Shown: positions 1 through 8,428 of the stretch, piece by piece
Position numbering within the stretch: the stretch's first letter is position 1
Layout: every line of letters starts with the position of its first letter
The notes under the pieces: generated by a model
What the model was told of the DNA's origin: nothing
Database searches by the model: none
What the model saw: the letters and a program-made list of their open reading frames with translations, nothing else
Source of the DNA: an uncultured Janibacter sp.
GTDB taxonomy: Bacteria; Actinomycetota; Actinomycetes; Actinomycetales; Dermatophilaceae
DNA length: 16,299 bases
Direction of reading: 5' to 3'
Assembly: GCA_946222495.1 (NCBI GenBank)
Contig: CAMICF010000044.1
Coordinates: 1 to 16,299, forward strand
Made by a program: the position numbers and the translations under genes

Positions 1-347
1 ACGTCGGGGTGGCTGGAGTCGAGGATGACGATGGGCACACCGGCCGTGGCGCAGATGACCTCGGGTGCGAGCGAGCTGCCGCCCATCCCGCAGAGGACGA
101 TCCGGTCGACACCGGCCTCCCGGAGCTCGTCGCGCACGGCGGCGATCTCCCCGACGAGGTGGCGCGAGGTGCGGTGCAGGCCGACCCAGGAGAGGCGCTG
201 GGCCGCCTCCGGCTCGGCGGCCTCGCCCCAGAGGGTGGCGTCCCGGGCGAAGAGACGCCCGGCGAAGCCCTCGGCGACGAGCTCCGGGACGTGCCGGCCG
301 AGCGCCTTGGCGGCCGAGCCCGAGGCGGTCACGGAGAGGCTCGTCAT
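1..347 (-). CDS. pgi: Glucose-6-phosphate isomerase, N-terminal part (runs off window start)
   Basis: Interconverts glucose 6-phosphate and fructose 6-phosphate in the cytoplasm, linking glycolysis to the pentose phosphate pathway. Only about 115 N-terminal residues are present. The reading begins MTSLSVTASGSAAKALGRHV and contains the sugar-phosphate isomerase stretch VLCGMGGSSLAPEV, followed by VILDSSHPDV at the window edge. The ATG at 347 overlaps the tal stop as ATGA (344-347), and an AAGGCG-like ribosome binding site lies about 8 nt upstream, so translation is probably coupled to tal. It is third in the tkt-tal-pgi operon. In many actinobacteria zwf, opcA and pgl follow, and I expect them beyond the window edge (inference). 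The SIS-type sequence resembles the divergent actinobacterial Pgi or a Pgi/transaldolase-associated isomerase. The C-terminal catalytic residues cannot be checked here. Confidence 0.88.
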   Translation of the reverse strand, partial: MTSLSVTASGSAAKALGRHVPELVAEGFAGRLFARDATLWGEAAEPEAAQRLSWVGLHRTSRHLVGEIAAVRDELREAGVDRIVLCGMGGSSLAPEVICATAGVPIVILDSSHPD

Positions 348-1482
348 GCCGACGTCGCCTTGTCGAGCTCGGCGCGCACGCCGTCGAGCAGTTCCTCCCA
401 GGCCTTCTCGAACTTCTCGACGCCCTCGGTCTCGAGCTTCGCGGTGACGTCGGTGTAGCTGATCCCCAGCTGCTCCAGCTGGTCGAGCACCTTCTCGGCC
501 TCGGCGTAGCCGCCGGTGACGGTGTCGCCGGTGACCGTGCCGTGGTCGATCGTCGCGTCGAGGGTCTTTTCCGGCATCGTGTTCACGGTGTCGGGGGCGA
601 CGAGCTCGGTGACGTAGAGCGTGTCCGGGTAGTCGGGGTTCTTCACGCCGGTGGACGCCCACAGCGGGCGCTGGCGGCGGCCCCCTTCGGACTCGAGGCG
701 CTGCCACCGCGGGGTGGAGAAGACCTCCTCGTAGGCCTGGTAGGCGAGGCGGGCGTTGGCCACCGCGGCCTTGCCGCGGAGCGCGAGCGCCTCGTCGGTG
801 CCGATCTTGTCCAGCTGGCCGTCGATCTCGGAGTCCACGCGGGAGACGAAGAAGGAGGCCACCGAGTGGATCGTGGAGATGTCCTTGCCCGCGGCGAGGG
901 CCTGCTCGAGGCCTTCGATGAAGGCATTCATCACCGCGCGGTAGCGCTCGAGGCTGAAGATCAGCGTGACGTTGACGCTGATCCCGGCGGCGAGGGTCTC
1001 CGTGATCGCGGGGAGCCCGGCCTCGGTCGCGGGGATCTTGATGTGGACCTGGGGCCGGTCCACCGCCTCGGCGAGCTCGACGGCCTGCGCCGCGGTCTTC
1101 TTGGCGTCGTGCGCAAGCCGGGGGTCGACCTCGATGGAGACCCGGCCGTCGACGCCGTCGGTGGCCTCGTGGATGGGCCGGAAGAGGTCGCAGGCCTCGC
1201 GGACGTCGTCGGTGGTCAGCGCGAAGACGACCTCGTCGACGCCCTTGCCCTGGCTCGCGAGGGTGTTGACCTGCTCGTCGTAGGCGTCGCCCTCGGCGAG
1301 CGCCGCCTGGAAGATCGAGGGGTTCGTCGTCACGCCGACGATGCCGGTCGTGTCGATGAGCTGCTGGAGGTTGCCCGAGCGGAGCCGCTCACGGCTGAGG
1401 TCGTCGAGCCACACCGAGACACCCGCCTCGCGGAGCGCGGTGATCGGTGCGGGTGCGGTGGGGAGCTGATCTGCCATGTCTG

Positions 1483-1486
<4 letters not shown>
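344..1486 (-). CDS. tal: Transaldolase
   Basis: Transfers a dihydroxyacetone unit from sedoheptulose 7-phosphate to glyceraldehyde 3-phosphate in the non-oxidative pentose phosphate pathway. The 380 residues fit the longer actinobacterial TalB-like form. The N-terminal family motif VGVTTNPSIF is at about 51-59. The Schiff-base lysine is K150 in QVHIKIPATEAG, and NVTLIFSLERY follows at about 172-182. WASTGVKNP carries the phosphate-binding region. The annotated ATG at 1486 overlaps the tkt stop as ATGA. An in-frame ATG at 1477 (residue 4) has a better placed GAAGGGA ribosome binding site about 8 nt upstream, so the protein may really begin MADQLPTAP. The downstream overlap with pgi is also ATGA. 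It is co-transcribed with tkt and pgi. The family assignment is secure; only the start is in doubt. Confidence 0.96.
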
Positions 1487-3723
<2,237 letters not shown>

Positions 3724-3765
3724 GGAAGACCTTTCTTCAACAGACGCAAATGGGTGCTCGCGTCC

Positions 3766-3794
3766 ACACTAGTCCGCAACGAGACGTGTGCCAC
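3766..3794 (-). promoter_or_regulatory. Candidate promoter of the tkt-tal-pgi operon
   Basis: On the minus strand GTGGCA (3794-3789, 4/6 match to TTGACA) is followed by a 17 nt spacer and TAGTGT (3771-3766) as the -10 element. This would give a leader of about 35 nt before the GTG at 3723. Spacing is ideal but the elements are only moderate matches, so this is a prediction from sequence alone. Confidence 0.4.
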
Positions 3795-3812
3795 CGCGGT
3801 GTGGGGGCGGGC

Positions 3813-3840
3813 CCGACCGCCCTTTCGTCACGGGTAGACT
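3813..3840 (+). promoter_or_regulatory. Candidate promoter of ctaB
   Basis: TAGACT (3835-3840) is a good actinobacterial -10 hexamer (4/6 to TATAAT). A weak CCGACC (3813-3818) lies 16 nt upstream as a possible -35. Transcription would begin near 3847 and give a leader of about 50 nt with AAAGG before the GTG at 3897. The -10 is the stronger part of the call. Confidence 0.35.
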
Positions 3841-3896
3841 CTTCTGAGGTCGGCGCACCGCGCGACCATGTCCCACCCCTTCGGCAAAGGCAGTCC

Positions 3897-4847
3897 GTGA
3901 CCACTCTCGAGTCGACGCGCGACCTGTCGCCGGCGACGCGCTCGTGGCGACGCACGGTCCGTGCGTACGTCGCCCTCACGAAGCCTCGGATCATCGAGCT
4001 GCTCCTCGTGACGACGGTCCCGGTGATGTTCCTCGCCCAGCGTGGCGTTCCTTCGCTCGGCCTCATCCTGCTCACCCTCGTGGGTGGCTCGCTGAGCGCT
4101 GGCGCGGCCAACACCTTCAACATGGTCTACGACCGCGACATCGATGCACGGATGGGACGGACACAGAACCGTCCCCTCGTCACCGGCGAGGCCTCGCCGC
4201 GGGGCGCCCTGATCTTCGGCTTCGCGCTCACCGCGCTGTCGACGGCCTGGCTGTGGCTGCTCGTCAACCCGCTCTCCGCGGCGCTGTCCGTCGCGGCGAT
4301 CGTGCTCTACGCCGTCGGCTACACGATGATCCTCAAGCGCCGCACCGCGCAGAACATCGTCTGGGGTGGCGTCGCCGGGTGCATGCCCACCCTCATCGGG
4401 TGGTCCGCGGTGACGAACTCCGTCGGGTGGCCGGCGATCATCCTCTTCCTCGTGATCTTCTTCTGGACGCCGCCGCACTACTGGCCCCTGTCGATGCGCT
4501 TCACCGACGACTACGCCGCCGCGGGCGTCCCGATGGCCCCCGTGGTGCAGCAGCAGACGACGGTGGCCCGTCAGGTCGTCGTCTACTCCTGGGTCATGGT
4601 CCTCACGTCGCTCGCCCTCGTGCCAGTGGCGGACATGGGCTGGATCTACCTCGGGGCCGCACTGCTCTCGGGTGGCCTCTTCGTCGCCGAGGCGCACCGC
4701 CTCATGGCGGCGGCCAAGCAGGGTGCCGAGCAGTCGGTCCTCAAGCCGATGCGGCTCTTCCACTTCTCGATCACCTACGTGACGCTGCTCTTCCTCGGCG
4801 TCGCGGTCGACCCCCTGCTGCACCTGCCGCTGCCCGGCCTCGCCTGA
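3897..4847 (+). CDS. ctaB: Protohaem IX farnesyltransferase (haem O synthase)
   Basis: Integral-membrane UbiA-family prenyltransferase that adds a farnesyl group to protohaem to make haem O, the precursor of haem A for cytochrome aa3 oxidase. The prenyl-diphosphate/Mg motif is N75-MVYDRDID with RMGRTQNRPL following (75-94). The second conserved loop is WTPPHYWPLSMRFTDDY (190-206). About eight to nine hydrophobic segments follow the entry sequence YVALTKPRIIELLLVTTVPV. I chose GTG at 3897 (316 residues), with AAAGG 6 nt upstream, because the open frame back to 3750 encodes a non-homologous Arg/Pro-rich leader that overlaps the promoter. It is divergent from tkt, a pairing conserved in actinobacteria. 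The next haem gene, COX15, is 2.6 kb away on the other strand. Confidence 0.96.
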   Translation: MTTLESTRDLSPATRSWRRTVRAYVALTKPRIIELLLVTTVPVMFLAQRGVPSLGLILLTLVGGSLSAGAANTFNMVYDRDIDARMGRTQNRPLVTGEASPRGALIFGFALTALSTAWLWLLVNPLSAALSVAAIVLYAVGYTMILKRRTAQNIVWGGVAGCMPTLIGWSAVTNSVGWPAIILFLVIFFWTPPHYWPLSMRFTDDYAAAGVPMAPVVQQQTTVARQVVVYSWVMVLTSLALVPVADMGWIYLGAALLSGGLFVAEAHRLMAAAKQGAEQSVLKPMRLFHFSITYVTLLFLGVAVDPLLHLPLPGLA

Positions 4848-4932
4848 GCGCGCGTCCGCGCCGGCCCGACCCCCACCTGCCCCTCGGGGTCCACCACGTC
4901 TCGATGATGTTGTGTCGAAGGGGGAGTCCTGC

Positions 4933-4964
4933 TGCCGGCGACCTCCTCAGGAGGCCTGCCGGCA
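4933..4964 (+). repeat. Inverted repeat / hairpin after ctaB
   Basis: TGCCGGC (4933-4939) pairs with GCCGGCA (4958-4964), and inside them CCTCCT (4942-4947) mirrors AGGAGG (4949-4954). It lies 86 nt past the ctaB stop. It could stop ctaB transcription, but no T-tract follows, so an intrinsic terminator is not demonstrated. I see nothing else in 4848-4981. Confidence 0.3.
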
Positions 4965-4981
4965 CCCGGGCTACCGGTTGA

Positions 4982-5425
4982 CCACACAACCAGCAGGTCA
5001 GTCCGCCGGGATCTGCTCCGGCTCGCGGGTGGGGGCCGGCGGCCGAGGACGTCGGCTCGTGGTCGCGGGGAGACGACAGCCAGCGGGAGTGGGTCGACGA
5101 GGCCATGCCGATCGAGACCGTTGGTCCTCGGCAGCCAGGCCGAGAGGGACGTCTGGCTCGAGGACGTCCCCGGTGATGCGGCGGACGACGACTCCTTCGA
5201 CTCCGTAGGAGCCGTCGACCTGGACGAGAGCTTCATCGTTCTCGGGGCTACCACCGGTGCACGGAGCACAGTGTCGTCACGGTGTCCGGGGGCGAGGTGG
5301 CCTTGGAGGTTCGCGACGACGAGGAGGACACGAACTGCGGCTGGTCGCCCTACACGATCGATGCCTGGTCGGTCCCGCTCGAGCTGACCGATGGTCAGGT
5401 GCCGGACGTGGTCGACGCGTCGTAG
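4982..5425 (+). pseudogene. Frame-broken gene remnant, function unknown
   Basis: I do not recognise the family. Three consecutive stretches read as natural high-GC3 coding sequence but in alternating frames. The first is ...AEDVGSWSRGDDSQREWVDE to about 5120. The second, one base on, is GSQAERDVWLEDVPGDAADD through DLDESFIVLG to about 5247. The third returns to the first frame: YHRCTEHSVVTVSGGEVALE, then NCGWSPYTIDAWSVPLEL, ending in VVDAS and TAG at 5423-5425. One extra base near 5120 and one missing base in the GGGG run at 5244-5247 would restore a single chain of about 145 residues. It is acidic, has two Cys and looks beta-rich, suggesting a secreted or lipoprotein domain (inference). No start codon or signal peptide is convincing; an in-frame TGA at 4979 bounds the 5' side. 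Its end is antisense to the MFS gene tail. Confidence 0.45.
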
Positions 5426-6731
5426 TCCCCGACGGGGCTCGCCTCGCCTCGCGGGCGCCCTCTGTCGGCATCAGGTCCGGCAGGTCGCGCCGACCCCAGA
5501 GGGGTGACACGACGTGGAGGAGGCTGCCCAGGAGCACGGTCCCGGCCAGGACGACGATCGCGCCCCGCACACCCATCGTCGTTCCCAGCCAGCCCGCCGT
5601 CACCCCGCCGAGCGGCATCAGTCCGAAGTTGAGCACCGAGGTCGCCCCGATGGTCCGGCCGAGCAGCTCCGGTGGGGTGTATCGCTGACGCCAGGCCATC
5701 CGCACGGTGTTGGCCCCGACGACGGCCACACCGACGAGGAAGGGGCCGGCTGCAACCGGCCAGGCCCGCCACCCCGGGCCGGCGGTGGCGATGAGCAGAG
5801 CGGCCGGCCCGGACAGGAGGATGAGCACGACGATCGTCCGTGCCGACCCGAGGCGTCGGGAGAGGGCGGGGGCGAGGACCGCGCCGAGGACCCCGCCGGC
5901 GGCTCCCAGGGCCATGAGCTGGCCGACGGCCGTGGCGCCGAGCCCGAGGTCGCGCACCATGAAGAGCACGAGGAGGCTCTGGTAGCCGGTGAGGCCGAAG
6001 TTGGAGATGCCACCGGTGATGGCGAAGAACCGCAGGTACGGATCGGTGATGGTCACGCCGAGCCCCTCCCGGATCTCACGAACCAAGTCTCCGCGCTCGC
6101 GCCGGGGCGAGGTGGTCTCCCTTCGTCCGGGGCCCCGGCCCATGGCCAGGAGGCAGGCGGCGCTGACGAGGAAGCTCGCACTCTGGGCGAGGACCGCGCC
6201 CACGGCGCCGACGGCGGCCACCAAGGCGCCGCCCAGTCCCGGGCCGGCGACCTGCATGGCCGACTCGGTCCCCACGAGGCGGGCGTTGGCGCCGTCGAGG
6301 TGCTCGTCCGGGACGACCACCGCGACGAGACCGGCGTAGGCCGTGCGGAAGAAGACGGTGCACGTGCCCGTGGCCAGTGCGACGGCGAGCAGCTGCCCGA
6401 TGCCGAGGACCCCGACGGCCGCACCGAGCGGGATCGAGGCGAGCGCCGCGGCCGCCACGAGGTCTGAACCGATCATCACCCGGCGGTTGTCGAGACGGTC
6501 GACGAGGGTCCCGACGACGAGGCCGAGGAGCAGCCACGGCAGCCAGGCCGCCGCGGAGAGGAGCCCCATCTGCCACGGGGTGGCATCGAAGTGCTCGACC
6601 GCGAGGAGGGGGAGCACGACCGTGCTCGTCATCGCGCCGAGGACGGAGACCCCTTCGCCGAACCAGAGCAGGGTGAACCGCCGGTTGCGGCTCAACGGGG
6701 TGACGGCCATCGGTGCGGTGCGGGTCGTCAT
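5277..6731 (-). CDS. MFS exporter (DHA3/EntS-like), with anomalous C-terminal tail
   Basis: Proton-driven efflux permease of the major facilitator superfamily in the cytoplasmic membrane; substrate unknown. There are about twelve hydrophobic segments across residues 18-408. The loop 2-3 motif A is G74-TLVDRLDNRRVM, and RQRYTPPELLGRTIGATSVL (349-368) is typical of the MFS_3/EntS-like group. The ATG at 6731 overlaps the upstream regulator's stop as ATGA, so the two are coupled and the regulator probably controls export. The open frame gives 484 residues, but after APSG (435) it becomes Arg/Pro-rich, loses third-position GC and runs antisense to the remnant gene. Adding one G to the run at 5427-5430 would instead end the protein as DYDASTTSGT with TGA at 5397-5395, about 445 residues, a normal MFS length. 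Function is secure at superfamily level only. Confidence 0.88.
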   Translation of the reverse strand: MTTRTAPMAVTPLSRNRRFTLLWFGEGVSVLGAMTSTVVLPLLAVEHFDATPWQMGLLSAAAWLPWLLLGLVVGTLVDRLDNRRVMIGSDLVAAAALASIPLGAAVGVLGIGQLLAVALATGTCTVFFRTAYAGLVAVVVPDEHLDGANARLVGTESAMQVAGPGLGGALVAAVGAVGAVLAQSASFLVSAACLLAMGRGPGRRETTSPRRERGDLVREIREGLGVTITDPYLRFFAITGGISNFGLTGYQSLLVLFMVRDLGLGATAVGQLMALGAAGGVLGAVLAPALSRRLGSARTIVVLILLSGPAALLIATAGPGWRAWPVAAGPFLVGVAVVGANTVRMAWRQRYTPPELLGRTIGATSVLNFGLMPLGGVTAGWLGTTMGVRGAIVVLAGTVLLGSLLHVVSPLWGRRDLPDLMPTEGAREARRAPSGTTTRRPRPAPDHRSARAGPTRHRSCRATSRSSCPPRRREPPRPPRPRTP

Positions 6732-7323
6732 GGCTGGCTCGGGAACCCTCGGGCGAAGACGAGCACCGGCTCGCGTTCCGCGCCGTCGTCGGGAAGGTCG
6801 CGGGAGCCCCAGCGCACGAGGACCTCGATGATCTCCTCGGCGAGCTCGGTCATCTCCTCGGGCGTGAGATGCATCCAGTTCTGGGTCGCGAAGGCGGCGT
6901 CCTCCCACTCCGGGACGGTGCCGGCCTCGGCGAACCACGCGCGGGCTCGCTCGACCTGACGACTCAGGCCGAGCGCTTCCGCCTGACGTGCAGCCTCGTA
7001 GGCGCCGGGGTCGTCCGCGAGGTCGGACGTCGTCCACCGGGTGCCGCCGTCCACGAGACGCCACCACCGCTCGCGGCGGTCCTTCGCGAGCTCGGGGCGG
7101 GCTCCACGAGCGCGGCCTCGTGGAGGACCTTGAGGTGGTGGCTGGCGCTGCCGATGGCGAGGCCGACGCGCCCGGCCAGGTGGGAGGCCGTGGCGGGGCC
7201 GTCGACACGAAGGGCGTCCATGATCCGGGAACGGCTGTCGTTGGCCAGCGCCGAGAGCGCCTTGGCGTCGGTGAGGGTGCGCACGCCTGCGCGTCGCTCA
7301 GGAGGTGGATTCGCGGGACTCAT
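6728..7323 (-). pseudogene. ArsR-type winged-helix regulator, frameshifted
   Basis: DNA-binding repressor predicted to control itself and the downstream MFS exporter. From the ATG at 7323 the first frame gives a wHTH (about residues 18-77) with LSALANDSRSRIMDALRVDG, ATASHLAGRVGLAIGSASHH and LKVLHEAALVEPAP. It then degenerates to SSRRTAAS. One base over, the sequence continues naturally as ELAKDRRERWWRLVDGGTRW and TTSDLADDPGAYEAARQAEA, ending VLVFARGFPSQP and TGA at 6730-6728. Adding one base at the C-run (plus-strand GGGG, 7094-7097) restores about 198 residues, normal for this group. A GTG at 7356 extends the frame but lies inside the palindrome, so I prefer 7323, although its ribosome binding site is weak. 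If the frameshift is real, the wHTH remains but the C-terminal effector/dimer part is lost. If it is a read error, the gene is intact. Confidence 0.8.
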
Positions 7324-7348
7324 GATCCGAGCGCAGAGGAACAAGAAG

Positions 7349-7374
7349 CATTGCACAAGAGTACTTGTGCAATG
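7349..7374. promoter_or_regulatory. Perfect palindrome, probable ArsR-type operator
   Basis: CATTGCACAAG (7349-7359) and CTTGTGCAATG (7364-7374) are perfect 11 bp inverted arms around a 4 bp centre, AGTA. The site sits 26-51 bp upstream of the regulator's ATG at 7323. Dimeric ArsR-family repressors bind such symmetric sites, so autoregulation of the regulator-MFS pair is the natural reading. No clear -10/-35 pair could be assigned around it. Confidence 0.75.
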
Positions 7375-7393
7375 TCATCCCGACCGCTGGGCA

Positions 7394-7486
7394 CGACCTG
7401 AGGGTGATGTGGCCCGGGAGCGTACGACCTTAAGGAGATGGCACCGGAGTGGGCGCGACCTTAAGGAGATGCGGGCTCGCGGGTGA
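7394..7486. repeat. Three-copy direct repeat with exact 31 bp period
   Basis: CGACCTTAAGGAGATG occurs perfectly at 7425-7440 and 7456-7471. A 13/16 version, CGACCTGAGGGTGATG, lies at 7394-7409. All starts are exactly 31 bp apart, close to three helical turns. The 15 bp between copies is not conserved. Each perfect copy contains the 8 bp palindrome CCTTAAGG. The last copy covers the COX15 TAA stop (7461-7463), and the others lie between COX15 and the regulator's palindrome. This could be a cooperative binding array or a small duplication of the COX15 3' end. Confidence 0.7.
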
Positions 7487-8360
7487 GGACCATGGCCCGG
7501 ACGATGGCGACGACGAGCAGGCTCGCGCCGAGCATGTGGGCGAGGACGAGCGCTTCGGGCAGCTTCGTCAGGTACTGGACGTAGCCGATGAGCCCCTGGG
7601 CGAGGGTGACGACGAGGACGACGGCCCAGGCCCGGGCGGGGCCGGGAGTGCGGGCGGTGAGCTTCGCGCCGAGCCACACGGCGACGACGATGCCGATGAA
7701 GAGCATGACCGAGTCCGCGTGCAGCCAGGAGATCGTCCGCGGGTCGAGGCCGGTGCGGGCGGGCGTCACGGCATCACCGGAGTGCGGTCCCGAGCCGGTG
7801 ACGATGGTGCCGAGCAGCAGGACGACCCCCGCGACGACGACGAGGACCCAGGTGATCCGGTCCACGAGCGGGTGGACGAGGGAGCGGGTCGGCCCGGGCG
7901 CGCGGCGCTGCCGCCAGACGAGCCAGCTCGACACGGCGATGAGACCCATGGAGCAGAGGAAGTGGAAGCCGACGATCCACGGGTTGAGCCCCGTCCGGAC
8001 GGTGATGCCGCCGACGATGGCCTGGGCGGCGATGCCGACGAGGACGAGCCCGGTGCCCTTGATGAGGTCGGTCCGGTCCCGCGCCGCACGCAGCAGGGCG
8101 AGCAGCAGGAGGAGCGCGACGACCCCGAGGAGGCCGGTGAGCGTCCGGTTGCCGAACTCGATGAACTTGTGGATGCCCTCCTCCTGCTCCACCGTCGGCA
8201 CGTAGGAGCCGGGCACGCACTGCGGCCAGGTGGGGCAGCCGAGGCCGGAGCCGGTGAGCCGCACCAGGCCGCCGGTGACGACGATGCCGATCTCGACGAC
8301 GAGGTTGAGCACGAGGAGGTGGGGCAGCAACGAGCGGGCTGCAGAGTCGATCCGGGGCAC
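7461..8360 (-). CDS. ctaA: Haem A synthase (COX15/CtaA family)
   Basis: Membrane enzyme that oxidises the C8 methyl of haem O to give haem A for cytochrome aa3 oxidase, following CtaB. The 299 residues have about eight hydrophobic segments. The conserved stretch GGLVRLTGSGLGCPTWPQC (30-48) carries the cysteine pair C42 and C48. Candidate haem-binding histidines are H132 (GFHFLCSMG), H214 (SWLHADSVM) and H275 (VLAHMLGA). The usual ExxH motif reads E68-F-G-N71-R, so Asn replaces the first His. I chose GTG at 8360 because the open frame to 8573 is an Arg/Pro-rich shadow overlapping the permease. TACCGT lies 6 nt before this GTG, suggesting a leaderless transcript. It is downstream of an ABC-2 transporter, as in M. 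tuberculosis Rv1456c-Rv1458c (from memory). Confidence 0.93.
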   Translation of the reverse strand: MPRIDSAARSLLPHLLVLNLVVEIGIVVTGGLVRLTGSGLGCPTWPQCVPGSYVPTVEQEEGIHKFIEFGNRTLTGLLGVVALLLLLALLRAARDRTDLIKGTGLVLVGIAAQAIVGGITVRTGLNPWIVGFHFLCSMGLIAVSSWLVWRQRRAPGPTRSLVHPLVDRITWVLVVVAGVVLLLGTIVTGSGPHSGDAVTPARTGLDPRTISWLHADSVMLFIGIVVAVWLGAKLTARTPGPARAWAVVLVVTLAQGLIGYVQYLTKLPEALVLAHMLGASLLVVAIVRAMVLTREPASP

Positions 8361-8363
8361 CGC

Positions 8364-8381
8364 ACTACGGTATGTCGTAGT
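8364..8381. promoter_or_regulatory. Small inverted repeat over the candidate COX15 promoter
   Basis: ACTACG (8364-8369) and CGTAGT (8376-8381) are perfect 6 bp arms with a 6 bp centre. On the minus strand the TACCGT -10-like element (8372-8367) lies within it, followed by 6 nt and the COX15 GTG. No -35 match is visible. It may be an operator for a regulator of haem A synthesis; this is a prediction only. Confidence 0.35.
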
Positions 8382-8428
8382 CCTGAGGAGCCCGTCGTCG
8401 GGGGGATCCGTCGGGCGCCGGAGCCGCG

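Noticed and set aside
3750..3896. Upstream extension of ctaB to an ATG at 3750
   Set aside because: The added 49 residues are not CtaB-like, overlap both candidate promoters and lack the ribosome binding site seen before GTG 3897.
4841..4865. GC-rich stem just after the ctaB stop as terminator
   Set aside because: The GCGCG/CGCGC pairing is short and no T-tract follows; such stems are expected by chance at this GC content.
4775..5269. Minus-strand open frame opposite the end of ctaB and the remnant
   Set aside because: Ser/Arg/Pro-rich, no motif, and overlaps ctaB; the plus-strand pieces look far more protein-like.
7394..7486. Possible CRISPR-like array
   Set aside because: Only three units, with 16 bp repeats and 15 bp spacers and no cas genes; dimensions do not fit CRISPR.
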